Positions 12,289 through 25,273 of a stretch of DNA of 64,000 bases are shown here, piece by piece. The stretch comes from Apostichopus japonicus (taxonomy: Eukaryota; Echinodermata; Holothuroidea; Aspidochirotida; Stichopodidae): the NCBI RefSeq assembly GCF_037975245.1, contig NC_092579.1:12386678-12450677 (forward strand), in the 5' to 3' direction. A program made the translations under genes and the position numbers. Numbering within the stretch: position 1 is the first letter of the stretch; every line of letters begins with the position of its first letter. The notes under the pieces were generated by a model. The model searched no databases. It worked only from the letters and a program-made list of their open reading frames with translations, and was not told the origin of the DNA.

Positions 12289-14850
12289 TGATCGAGACTC
12301 TCTTTTGCATCCGTGGTTCGAACCCCGGTGATGACGTCTTTTGCCGATCTTTTACAGCAAGTGCCTACACGGGGAGCTGTAAGTATTAGTTAATCCAGCT
12401 AATATCTCAGTCCATACAGTGGCGCGATGGCTTGGCGCACTGTACGAGCTGATGATCGAGACTCTCTTTTGCATCCGTGGTTCGAAACCCCATGGTGACG
12501 TCTTTTGCCGATCTTTTACAGCAAGTGCCTACACGGGGAGCTGTAAGTATTAGTTAATCCAGCTAATATCTCAGTCCATACAGTGGCGCGATGGCTTGGC
12601 GCACTGTACGAGCTGATGATCGAGACTCTCGTTTGCATCCGTGGTTCGAACCCCGGTGGTGACGTCTTTTACAGCAAGTGCCTACACGGGGAGCTGTAAG
12701 TATTAGTTAATCCACCTAATATCTCAGTCCATACAGTGGCGCGATGGCTTGGCGCACTGTACGAGCTGATGATCGAGACTCTCTTTTGCATCCGTGGTTC
12801 GAAACCCCGGTGATGACGTCTTTTGCCGATCTTTTACAGCAAGTGCCTACACGGGGAGCTGTAAGTATTAGTTAATCCACCTAATATCTCAGTCCATACA
12901 GTGGCGCGATGGCTTGGCGCACTGTACGAGCTGATGATCGAGACTCTCTTTTGCATCCGTGGTTCGAAACCCCGGTGATGACGTCTTTTGCCGATCTTTT
13001 ACAGCAAGTGCCTACACGGGGAGCTGTAAGTATTAGTTAATCCAGCTAATATCTCAGTCCATACAGTGGCGCGATGGCTTGGCGCACTGTACGAGCTGAT
13101 GATCGAGACTCTCTTTTGCATCCGTGGTTCGAACCCCGGTGGTGACGTCTTTTGCCGATCTTTTACAGCAAGTGCCTACACGGGGAGCTGTAAGTATTAG
13201 TTAATCCAGCTAATATCTCAGTCCATACAGTGGCGCGATGGCTTGGCGCACTGTACGAGCTGATGATCGAGACTCTCTTTTGCATCCGTGGTTCGAACCC
13301 CGGTGATGACGTCTTTTGCCGATCTTTTACAGCAAGTGCCTACACGGGGAGCTGTAAGTATTAGTTAATCCACCTAATATCTCAGTCCATACAGTGGCGC
13401 GATGGCTTGGCGCACTGTACGAGCTGATGATCGAGACTCTCTTTTGCATCCGTGGTTCGAACCCCGGTGATGACGTCTTTTGCCGATCTTTTACAGCAAG
13501 TGCCTACACGGGGAGCTGTAAGTATTAGTTAATCCACCTAATATCTCAGTCCATACAGTGGCGCGATGGCTTGGCGCACTGTACGAGCTGATGATCGAGA
13601 CTCTCTTTTGCATCCGTGGTTCGAACCCCGGTGGTGACGTCTTTTACAGCAAGTGCCTACACGGGGAGCTGTAAGTATTAGTTAATCCACCTAATATCTC
13701 AGTCCATACAGTGGCGCGATGGCTTGGCGCACTGTACGAGCTGATGATCGAGACTCTCTTTTGCATCCGTGGTTCGAAACCCCGGTGGTGACGTCTTTTG
13801 CCGATCTTTTACAGCAAGTGCCTACACGGGGAGCTGTAAGTATTAGTTAATCCAGCTAATATCTCAGTCCATACAGTGGCGCGATGGCTTGGCGCACTGT
13901 ACGAGCTGATGATCGAGACTCTCTTTTGCATCCGTGGTTCGAAAACCGGTGATGACGTCTTTTACAGCAAGTGCCTACACGGGGAGCTGTAAGTATTAGT
14001 CAATCCACCTAATATCTCAGTCCATACAGTGGCGCGATGGCTTGGCGCACTGTACGAGCTGATGATCGAGACTCTCTTTTGCATCCGTGGTTCGAAACCC
14101 CGGTGGTGACGTCTTTTGCCGATCTTTTAGAGCAAGTGCCTACACGGGGAGCTGTAAGTATTAGTTAATCCACCTAATATCTCAGTCCATACAGTGGCGC
14201 GATGGCTTGGCGCACTGTACGAGGTGATGATCGAGACTCTCTTTTGCATCCGTGGTTCGAACCCCGGTGGTGACGTCTTTTGCCGATCTTTTACAGCAAG
14301 TGCCTACACGGGGAGCTGTAAGTATTAGTTAATCCAGCTAATATCTCAGTCCATACAGTGGCGCGATGGCTTGGCGCACTGTACGAGCTGATGATCGAGA
14401 CTCTCTTTTGCATCCGTGGTTCGAACCCCGGTGATGACGTCTTTTGCCGATCTTTTACAGCAAGTGCCTACACGGGGAGCTGTAAGTATTAGTTAATCCA
14501 CCTAATATCTCAGTCCATACAGTGGCGCGATGGCTTGGCGCACTGTACGAGCTGATGATCGAGACTCTCTTTTGCATCCGTGGTTCGAACCCCGGTGATG
14601 ACGTCTTTTGCCGATCTTTTACAGCAAGTGCCTACACGGGGAGCTGTAAGTATTAGTTAATCCAGCTAATATCTCAGTCCATACAGTGGCGCGATGGCTT
14701 GGCGCACTGTACGAGCTGATGATCGAGACTCTCTTTTGCATCCGTGGTTCGAACCCCGGTGGTGACGTCTTTTACAGCAAGTGCCTACACGGGGAGCTGT
14801 AAGTATTAGTTAATCCACCTAATATCTCAGTCCATACAGTGGCGCGATGG

Positions 14851-17800
14851 CTTGATCGAGACTCTCTTTTGCATCCGTGGTTCGAAACCCCGGTGGTGAC
14901 GTCTTTTGCCGATCTTTTACAGCAAGTGCCTACACGGGTAGCTGTAAGTATTAGTTAATCCACCTAATATCTCAGTGCATACAGTGGCGCGATGGCTTGG
15001 CGCACTGTACGAGCTGATGATCGAGACTCTCTTTTGCATCCGTGGTTCGAAACCCCGGTGGTGACGTCTTTTGCCGATCTTTTACAGCAAGTGCCTACAC
15101 GGGGAGCTGTAAGTATTAGTTAATCCAGCTAATATCTCAGTCCATACAGTGGCGCGATGGCTTGGCGCACTGTACGAGCTGATGATCGAGACTCTCTTTT
15201 GCATCCGTGGTTCGAAAACCGGTGATGACGTCTTTTACAGCAAGTGCCTACACGGGGAGCTGTAAGTATTAGTTAATCCACCTAATATCTCAGTCCATAC
15301 AGTGGCGCGATGGCTTGGCGCACTGTACGAGCTGATGATCGAGACTCTCTTTTGCATCCGTGGTTCGAAACCCCGGTGGTGACGTCTTTTGCCGATCTTT
15401 TAGAGCAAGTGCCTACACGGGGAGCTGTAAGTATTAGTTAATCCACCTAATATCTCAGTCCATACAGTGGCGCGATGGCTTGGCGCACTGTACGAGGTGA
15501 TGATCGAGACTCTCTTTTGCATCCGTGGTTCGAAACCCCGGTGGTGACGTCTTTTACAGCAAGTGCCTACACGGGGAGCTGTAAGTATTAGTTAATCCAG
15601 CTAATATCTCAGTCCATACAGTGGCGCGATGGCTTGGCGCACTGTACGAGCTGATGATCGAGACTCTCTTTTGCATCCGTGGTTCGAACCCCGGTGATGA
15701 CGTCTTTTGCCGATCTTTTACAGCAAGTGCCTACACGGGGAGCTGTAAGTATTAGTTAATCCACCTAATATCTCAGTCCATACAGTGGCGCGATGGCTTG
15801 GCGCACTGTACGAGCTGATGATCGAGACTCTCTTTTGCATCCGTGGTTCGAAACCCCGGTGATGACGTCTTTTGCCGATCTTTTACAGCAAGTGCCTACA
15901 CGGGGAGCTGTAAGTATTAGTTAATCCACCTAATATCTCAGTCCATACAGTGGCGCGATGGCTTGGCGCACTGTACGAGCTGATGATCGAGACTCTCTTT
16001 TGCATCCGTGGTTCGAAACCCCGGTGATGACGTCTTTTGCCGATCTTTTACAGCAAGTGCCTACACGGGGAGCTGTAAGTATTAGTTAATCCAGCTAATA
16101 TCTCAGTCCATACAGTGGCGCGATGGCTTGGCGCACTGTACGAGCTGATGATCGAGACTCTCTTTTGCATCCGTGGTTCGAACCCCGGTGGTGACGTCTT
16201 TTGCCGATCTTTTACAGCAAGTGCCTACACGGGGAGCTGTAAGTATTAGTTAATCCAGCTAATATCTCAGTCCATACAGTGGCGCGATGGCTTGGCGCAC
16301 TGTACGAGCTGATGATCGAGACTCTCTTTTGCATCCGTGGTTCGAACCCCGGTGATGACGTCTTTTGCCGATCTTTTACAGCAAGTGCCTACACGGGGAG
16401 CTGTAAGTATTAGTTAATCCACCTAATATCTCAGTCCATACAGTGGCGCGATGGCTTGGCGCACTGTACGAGCTGATGATCGAGACTCTCTTTTGCATCC
16501 GTGGTTCGAACCCCGGTGATGACGTCTTTTGCCGATCTTTTACAGCAAGTGCCTACACGGTTATCTGTAAGTATTAGTTAATCCAGCTAATATCTCAGTC
16601 CATACAGTGGCGCGATGGCTTGGCGCACTGTACGAGCTGATGATCGAGACTCTCTTTTGCATCCGTGGTTCGAACCCCGGTGGTGACGTCTTTTACAGCA
16701 AGTGCCTACACGGGGAGCTGTAAGTATTAGTTAATCCACCTAATATCTCAGTCCATACAGTGGCGCGATGGCTTGATCGAGACTCTCTTTTGCATCCGTG
16801 GTTCGAAACCCCGGTGGTGACGTCTTTTGCCGATCTTTTACAGCAAGTGCCTACACGGGTAGCTGTAAGTATTAGTTAATCCACCTAATATCTCAGTGCA
16901 TACAGTGGCGCGATGGCTTGGCGCACTGTACGAGCTGATGATCGAGACTCTCTTTTGCATCCGTGGTTCGAAACCCCGGTGGTGACGTCTTTTGCCGATC
17001 TTTTACAGCAAGTGCCTACACGGGGAGCTGTAAGTATTAGTTAATCCAGCTAATATCTCAGTCCATACAGTGGCGCGATGGCTTGGCGCACTGTACGAGC
17101 TGATGATCGAGACTCTCTTTTGCATCCGTGGTTCGAAAACCGGTGATGACGTCTTTTACAGCAAGTGCCTACACGGGGAGCTGTAAGTATTAGTTAATCC
17201 ACCTAATATCTCAGTCCATACAGTGGCGCGATGGCTTGGCGCACTGTACGAGCTGATGATCGAGACTCTCTTTTGCATCCGTGGTTCGAAACCCCGGTGG
17301 TGACGTCTTTTGCCGATCTTTTAGAGCAAGTGCCTACACGGGGAGCTGTAAGTATTAGTTAATCCACCTAATATCTCAGTCCATACAGTGGCGCGATGGC
17401 TTGGCGCACTGTACGAGGTGATGATCGAGACTCTCTTTTGCATCCGTGGTTCGAACCCCGGTGGTGACGTCTTTTGCCGATCTTTTACAGCAAGTGCCTA
17501 CACGGGGAGCTGTAAGTATTAGTTAATCCAGCTAATATCTCAGTCCATACAGTGGCGCGATGGCTTGGCGCACTGTACGAGCTGATGATCGAGACTCTCT
17601 TTTGCATCCGTGGTTCGAACCCCGGTGATGACGTCTTTTGCCGATCTTTTACAGCAAGTGCCTACACGGGGAGCTGTAAGTATTAGTTAATCCACCTAAT
17701 ATCTCAGTCCATACAGTGGCGCGATGGCTTGGCGCACTGTACGAGCTGATGATCGAGACTCTCTTTTGCATCCGTGGTTCGAACCCCGGTGATGACGTCT

Positions 17801-18560
17801 TTTGCCGATCTTTTACAGCAAGTGCCTACACGGGGAGCTGTAAGTATTAGTTAATCCAGCTAATATCTCAGTCCATACAGTGGCGCGATGGCTTGGCGCA
17901 CTGTACGAGCTGATGATCGAGACTCTCTTTTGCATCCGTGGTTCGAACCCCGGTGGTGACGTCTTTTACAGCAAGTGCCTACACGGGGAGCTGTAAGTAT
18001 TAGTTAATCCACCTAATATCTCAGTCCATACAGTGGCGCGATGGCTTGGCGCACTGTACGAGCTGATGATCGAGACTCTCTTTTGCATCCGTGGTTCGAA
18101 ACCCCGGTGGTGACGTCTTTTGCCGATCTTTTACAGCAAGTGCCTACACGGGGAGCTGTAAGTATTAGTTAATCCAGCTAATATCTCAGTCCATACAGTG
18201 GCGCGATGGCTTGGCGCACTGTACGAGCTGATGATCGAGACTCTCTTTTGCATCCGTGGTTCGAAAACCGGTGATGACGTCTTTTACAGCAAGTGCCTAC
18301 ACGGGGAGCTGTAAGTATTAGTTAATCCACCTAATATCTCAGTCCATACAGTGGCGCGATGGCTTGGCGCACTGTACGAGCTGATGATCGAGACTCTCTT
18401 TTGCATCCGTGGTTCGAAACCCCGGTGGTGACGTCTTTTGCCGATCTTTTAGAGCAAGTGCCTACACGGGGAGCTGTAAGTATTAGTTAATCCACCTAAT
18501 ATCTCAGTCCATACAGTGGCGCGATGGCTTGGCGCACTGTACGAGGTGATGATCGAGACT
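14851..18560 (+). repeat. Higher-order repeat, period 1921 bp
   Basis: A set of linked variants is repeated in order: the 20-bp-deleted GGCTTGATCGAG monomer (14851 and 16772), CACGGGTAGC (14939 and 16860), CTCAGTGCATAC (14977 and 16898), then TCGAAAACCGG, TTTTAGAGC and CGAGGTGATG (15494 and 17415). All measured pairs are 1921 bp apart. Partial versions containing only the last three variants lie at about 13.94-14.22 kb and 18.26-18.54 kb. Confidence 0.82.
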
Positions 18561-19477
18561 CTCTTTTGCATCCGTGGTTCGAAACCCCGGTGGTGACGTC
18601 TTTTACAGCAAGTGCCTACACGGGGAGCTGTAAGTATTAGTTAATCCAGCTAATATCTCAGTCCATACAGTGGCGCGATGGCTTGGCGCACTGTACGAGC
18701 TGATGATCGAGACTCTCTTTTGCATCCGTGGTTCGAACCCCGGTGATGACGTCTTTTGCCGATCTTTTACAGCAAGTGCCTACACGGGGAGCTGTAAGTA
18801 TTAGTTAATCCACCTAATATCTCAGTCCATACAGTGGCGCGATGGCTTGGCGCACTGTACGAGCTGATGATCGAGACTCTCTTTTGCATCCGTGGTTCGA
18901 ACCCCGGTGATGACGTCTTTTGCCGATCTTTTACAGCAAGTGTCTACACGGGGAGCTGTAAGTATTAGTTAATCCACCTAATATCTCAGTCCATACAGTG
19001 GCGCGATGGCTTGGCGCACTGTACGAGCTGATGATCGAGACTCTCTTTTGCATCCGTGGTTCGAACCCCGGTGGTGACGTCTTTTACAGCAAGTGCCTAC
19101 ACGGGGAGCTGTAAGTATTAGTTAATCCACCTAATATCTCAGTCCATACAGTGGCGCGATGGCTTGGCGCACTGTACGAGCTGATGATCGAGACTCTCTT
19201 TTGCATCCGTGGTTCGAACCCCGGTGATGACGTCTTTTGCCGATCTTTTACAGCAAGTGCCTACACGGGGAGCTGTAAGTATTAGTTAATCCAGCTAATA
19301 TCTCAGTCCATACAGTTGCGCGATGGCTTGGCGCACTGTACGAGCTGATGATCGAGACTCTCTTTTGCATCCGTGGTTCGAACCCCGGTGATGACGTCTT
19401 TTGCCGATCTTTTACAGCAAGTGCCTACACGGGGATCTGTAAGTATTAGTTAATCCACCTAATATCTCAGTCCATAC
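18009..19477 (+). repeat. Paralogous block containing the empty insertion site (partner about 27138-28606)
   Basis: Several variants match the left flank of the retrotransposon at a constant offset of 9129 bp: TCGAAAACCGG (18263 and 27392), CGAGGTGATG (18543 and 27672), GTGTCTAC (18941 and 28070) and CACGGGGATCTG (19431 and 28560). After 19477 the sequence continues AGTGGCGCG...CACTGTGCGAGC...CTCTCGTTTGC, which is exactly what follows the element at 37960. It therefore preserves the uninterrupted target sequence, with ATAC at 19474-19477 present once. Confidence 0.88.
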
Positions 19478-20398
19478 AGTGGCGCGATGGCTTGGCGCAC
19501 TGTGCGAGCTGATGATCGAGACTCTCGTTTGCATCCGTGGTTCGAACCCCGGTGGTGACGTCTTTTACAGCAAGTGCCTACACGGGGAGCTGTAAGTATT
19601 AGTTAATCCAGCTAATATCTCAGTCCATACAGTGGCGCGATGGCTTGGCGCACTGTACGAGCTGATGATCGAGACTCTCTTTTGCATCCGTGGTTCGAAA
19701 CCCCGGTGATGACGTCTTTTGCCGATCTTTTACAGCAAGTGCCTACACGGGGAGCTGTAAGTATTAGTTAATCCAGCTAATATCTCAGTCCATACAGTGG
19801 CGCGATGGCTTGGCGCACTGTACGAGCTGATGATCGAGACTCTCTTTTGCATCCGTGGTTCGAACCCCGGTGATGACGTCTTTTGCCGATCTTTTACAGC
19901 AAGTGCCTACACGGGGAGCTGTAAGTATTAGTTAATCCAGCTAATATCTCAGTCCATACAGTGGCGCGATGGCTTGGCGCACTGTACGAGCTGATGATCG
20001 AGACTCTCTTTTGCATCCGTGGTTCGAACCCCGGTGATGACGTCTTTTGCCGATCTTTTACAGCAAGTGCCTACACGGGGAGCTGTAAGTATTAGTTAAT
20101 CCACCTAATATCTCAGTCCATACAGTGGCGCGATGGCTTGGCGCACTGTACGAGCTGATGATCGAGACTCTCTTTTGCATCCGTGGTTCGAACCCCGGTG
20201 GTGACGTCTTTTACAGCAAGTGCCTACACGGGGAGCTGTAAGTATTAGTTAATCCACCTAATATCTCAGTCCATACAGTGGCGCGATGGCTTGATCGAGA
20301 CTCTCTTTTGCATCCGTGGTTCGAAACCCCGGTGGTGACGTCTTTTGCCGATCTTTTACAGCAAGTGCCTACACGGGGAGCTGTAAGTATTAGTTAAT

Positions 20399-23300
20399 CC
20401 ACCTAATATCTCAGTCCATACAGTGGCGCGATGGCTTGGCGCACTGTACGAGCTGATGATCGAGACTCTCTTTTGCATCCGTGGTTCGAACCCCGGTGAT
20501 GACGTCTTTTGCCGATCTTTTACAGCAAGTGCCTACACGGGGAGCTGTAAGTATTAGTTAATCCAGCTAATATCTCAGTCCATACAGTGGCGCGATGGCT
20601 TGGCGCACTGTACGAGCTGATGATCGAGACTCTCTTTTGCATCCGTGGTTCGAACCCCGGTGATGACGTCTTTTGCCGATCTTTTACAGCAAGTGCCTAC
20701 ACGGGGAGCTGTAAGTATTAGTTAATCCAGCTAATATCTCAGTCCATACAGTGGCGCGATGGCTTGGCGCACTGTACGAGCTGATGATCGAGACTCTCTT
20801 TTGCATCCGTGGTTCGAACCCCGGTGATGACGTCTTTTGCCGATCTTTTACAGCAAGTGCCTACACGGGGAGCTGTAAGTATTAGTTAATCCACCAAAAA
20901 TCTCAGTCCATACAGTGGCGCGATGGCTTGGCGCACTGTACGAGCTGATGATCGAGACTCTCTTTTGCATCCGTGGTTCGAACCCCGGTGATGACGTCTT
21001 TTGCCGATCTTTTACAGCAAGTGCCTACACGGGGAGCTGTAAGTATTAGTTAATCCAGCTAATATCTCAGTCCATACAGTGGCGCGATGGCTTGGCGCAC
21101 TGTACGAGCTGATGATCGAGACTCTCTTTTGCATCCGTGGTTCGAACCCCGGTGATGACGTCTTTTGCCGATCTTTTACAGCAAGTGCCTACACGGGGAG
21201 CTGTAAGTATTAGTTAATCCACCAAAAATCTCAGTCCATACAGTGGCGCGATGGCTTGGCGCACTGTACGAGCTGTTGATCGAGACTCTCTTTTGCATCC
21301 GTGGTTCGAACCCCGGTGATGACGTCTTTTGCCGATCTTTTACAGCAAGTGCCTACACGGGGAGCTGTAAGTATTAGTTAATCCAGCTAATATCTCAGTC
21401 CATACAGTGGCGCGATGGCTTGGCGCACTGTACGAGCTGATGATCGAGACTCTCTTTTGCATCCGTGGTTCGAACCCCGGTGATGACGTCTTTTGCCGAT
21501 CTTTTACAGCAAGTGCCTACACGGGGAGCTGTAAGTATTAGTTAATCCACCTAATATCTCAGTCCATACAGTGGCGCGATGGCTTGGCGCACTGTACGAG
21601 CTGATGATCGAGACTCTCTTTTGCATCCGTGGTTCGAACCCCGGTGATGACGTCTTTTGCCGATCTTTTACAGCAAGTGCCTACACGGGGAGCTGTAAGT
21701 ATTAGTTAATCCAGCTAATATCTCAGTCCATACAGTGGCGCGATGGCTTGGCGCACTGTACGAGCTGATGATCGAGACTCTCTTTTGCATTCGTGGTTCG
21801 AACCCCGGTGGTGACGTCTTTTACAGCAAGTGCCTACACGGGGAGCTGTAAGTATTAGTTAATCCACCTAATATCTCAGTCCATATAGTGGCGCGATGGC
21901 TTGGCGCACTGTACGAGCTGATGATCGAGACTCTCTTTTGCATCCGTTGTTCGAACCCCGGTGATGACGTCTTTTGCCGATCTTTTACAGCAAGTGCCTA
22001 CACGGGGAGCTGTAAGTATTAGTTAATCCACCTAATATCTCAGTCCATACAGTTACGAGATGGCTTGGCGCACTGTACGAGCTGATGATCGAGGCTCTCT
22101 TTTGCATCCGTGGTTCGAAACCCCGGTGGTGACGTCTTTTGCCGATCTTTTAGAGCAAGTGCCTACACGGGGAGCTGTAAGTATTAGTTAATCCACCTAA
22201 TATCTCAGTCCATACAGTGGCGCGATGGCTTGGCGCACTGTACGAGCTGATGATCGAGACTCTCTTTTGCATCCGTGGTTCGAACCCCGGTGATGACGTC
22301 TTTTACAGCAAGTGCCTACACGGGGAGCTGTAAGTATTAGTTAATCCAGCTAATATCTCAGTCCATACAGTGGCGCGATGGTTTGGCGCACTGTACGAGC
22401 TGATGATCGAGACTCTCTTTTGCATCCGTTGTTCGAACCCCGGTGATGACGTCTTTTACAGCAAGTGCCTACACGGGGAGCTGTAAGTATTAGTTAATCC
22501 AGCTAATATCTCAGTCCATAGAGTGACGCGATGGCTTGGCGCACTGTACGAGCTGATGATCGAGACTCTCTTTTGCATCCGTGGTTCGAAACCCCGGTGG
22601 TGACGTCTTTTGCCGATCTTTTACAGCAAGTGCCTACACGGGGAGCTGTAAGTATTAGTTAATCCAGCTAATATCTCAGTCCATACAGTGGCGCGATGGC
22701 TTGGCGCACTGTACGAGCTGATGATCGAGACTCTCTTTTGCATCCGTGGTTCGAACCCCGGTGGTGACGTCTTTTACAGCAAGTGCCTACACGGGGAGCT
22801 GTAACTATTAGTTAATCCAGCTAATATCTCAGTTCATACAGTGGCGCGATGGCTTGGCGCACTGTACGAGCTGATGATCGAGACTCTCTTTTGCATCCGT
22901 GGTTCGAAACCCCGGTGGTGACGTCTTTTGCCGATCTTTTACAGCAAGTGCCTACACGGGGAGCTGTAAGTATTAGTTAATCCACCTAATATCTCAGTCC
23001 ATACAGTGGCGCGATGGCTTGGCGCACTGTACGAGCTGATGATCAAGACTCTCTTTTGCATCCGTGTTTCGACCCCCGGTGGTGACGTCTTTTACAGCAA
23101 GTGCCTACACGGGGAGCTGTAACTATTAGTTAATCCAGCTAATATCTCAGTCCATACAGTGGCGCGATGGCTTGGCGCACTGTACGAGCTGATGATCGAG
23201 ACTCTCTTTTGCATCCGTGGTTCGAAACCCCGGTGGTGACGTCTTTTGCCGATCTTTTACAGCAAGTGCCTACACGGGGAGCTGTAAGTATTAGTTAATC

Positions 23301-24003
23301 CACCTAATATCTCAGTCCATACAGTGGCGCGATGGCTTGGCGCACTGTACGAGCTGATGATCGAGACTCTCTTTTGCATCCGTGGTTCAAACCCCGGTGA
23401 TGACGTCTTTTGCCGATCTTTTACAGCAAGCGCCTACACGGGGAGCTGTAAGTATAAGTTAATCCACCTAATATCTCAGTCCATACAGTGGCGCGATGGC
23501 TTGGCGCACTGTACGAGCTGATGATCGAGACTCTCTTTTGCATCCGTGGTTCGAACCCCGGTGGTGACGTCTTTTACAGCAAGTGCCTACACGGGGAGCT
23601 GTAACTATTAGTTAATCCAGCTAATATCTCAGTCCATACAGTGGCGCGATGGCTTGGCGCACTGTACGAGCTGATGATCGAGACTCTCTTTTGCATCCGT
23701 GGTTCGAAACCCCGGTGGTGACGTCTTTTGCCGATCTTTTACAGCAAGTGCCTACACGGGGAGCTGTAAGTATTAGTTAATCCACCTAATATCTCAGTCC
23801 ATACAGTGGCGCGATGGCTTGGCGCACTGTACGAGCTGATGATCGAGACTCTCTTTTGCATCCGTGGTTCGAACCCCGGTGATGACGTCTTTTGCCGATC
23901 TTTTACAGCAAGTGCCTACACGGGGAGCTGTAAGTATAAGTTAATCCAGCTAATATCTCAGTCCATACAGTGGCGCGATGGCTTGGCGCACTGTACGAGC
24001 TGA
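20399..24003 (+). repeat. Long-range duplicated satellite block, copy 2 (partner at 8837-12288)
   Basis: Same order of private monomer variants as copy 1, with one additional 153-bp monomer. To the left, identity of order breaks at about 20254, where this copy has a 145-bp truncated monomer and copy 1 has a full 164-bp unit. To the right, similar order continues with indels of single monomers to about 25.2 kb (compare 12.7-13.7 kb), so the true duplicated tract is probably longer than the coordinates given. Confidence 0.78.
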
Positions 24004-25273
24004 TGATCGAGACTCTCTTTTGCATCCGTGGTTCGAACCCCGGTGATGACGTCTTTTGCCGATCTTTTACAGCAAGTGCCTACACGGGGAGCTGTAAGTA
24101 TTAGTTAATCCACCTAATATCTCAGTCCATACAGTGGCGCGATGGCTTGGCGCACTGTACGAGCTGATGATCGAGACTCTCTTTTGCATCCGTGGTTCGA
24201 ACCCCGGTGGTGACGTCTTTTACAGCAAGTGCCTACACGGGGAGCTGTAAGTATTAGTTAATCCACCTAATATCTCAGTCCATACAGTGGCGCGATGGCT
24301 TGGCGCACTGTACGAGCTGATGATCGAGACTCTCTTTTGCATCCGTGGTTCGAAACCCCGGTGATGACGTCTTTTGCCGATCTTTTACAGCAAGTGCCTA
24401 CACGGGGAGCTGTAAGTATTAGTTAATCCACCTAATATCTCAGTCCATACAGTGGCGCGATGGCTTGGCGCACTGTACGAGCTGATGATCGAGACTCTCT
24501 TTTGCATCCGTGGTTCGAAACCCCGGTGATGACGTCTTTTGCCGATCTTTTACAGCAAGTGCCTACACGGGGAGCTGTAAGTATTAGTTAATCCAGCTAA
24601 TATCTCAGTCCATACAGTGGCGCGATGGCTTGGCGCACTGTACGAGCTGATGATCGAGACTCTCTTTTGCATCCGTGGTTCGAACCCCGGTGGTGACGTC
24701 TTTTGCCGATCTTTTACAGCAAGTGCCTACACGGGGAGCTGTAAGTATTAGTTAATCCAGCTAATATCTCAGTCCATACAGTGGCGCGATGGCTTGGCGC
24801 ACTGTACGAGCTGATGATCGAGACTCTCTTTTGCATCCGTGGTTCGAACCCCGGTGATGACGTCTTTTGCCGATCTTTTACAGCAAGTGCCTACACGGGG
24901 AGCTGTAAGTATTAGTTAATCCAGCTAATATCTCAGTCCATACAGTGGCGCGATGGCTTGGCGCACTGTACGAGCTGATGATCGAGACTCTCTTTTGCAT
25001 CCGTGGTTCGAACCCCGGTGATGACGTCTTTTGCCGATCTTTTACAGCAAGTGCCTACACGGGGAGCTGTAAGTATTAGTTAATCCACCTAATATCTCAG
25101 TCCATACAGTGGCGCGATGGCTTGGCGCACTGTACGAGCTGATGATCGAGACTCTCTTTTGCATCCGTGGTTCGAACCCCGGTGGTGACGTCTTTTACAG
25201 CAAGTGCCTACACGGGGAGCTGTAAGTATTAGTTAATCCAGCTAATATCTCAGTCCATACAGTGGCGCGATGG

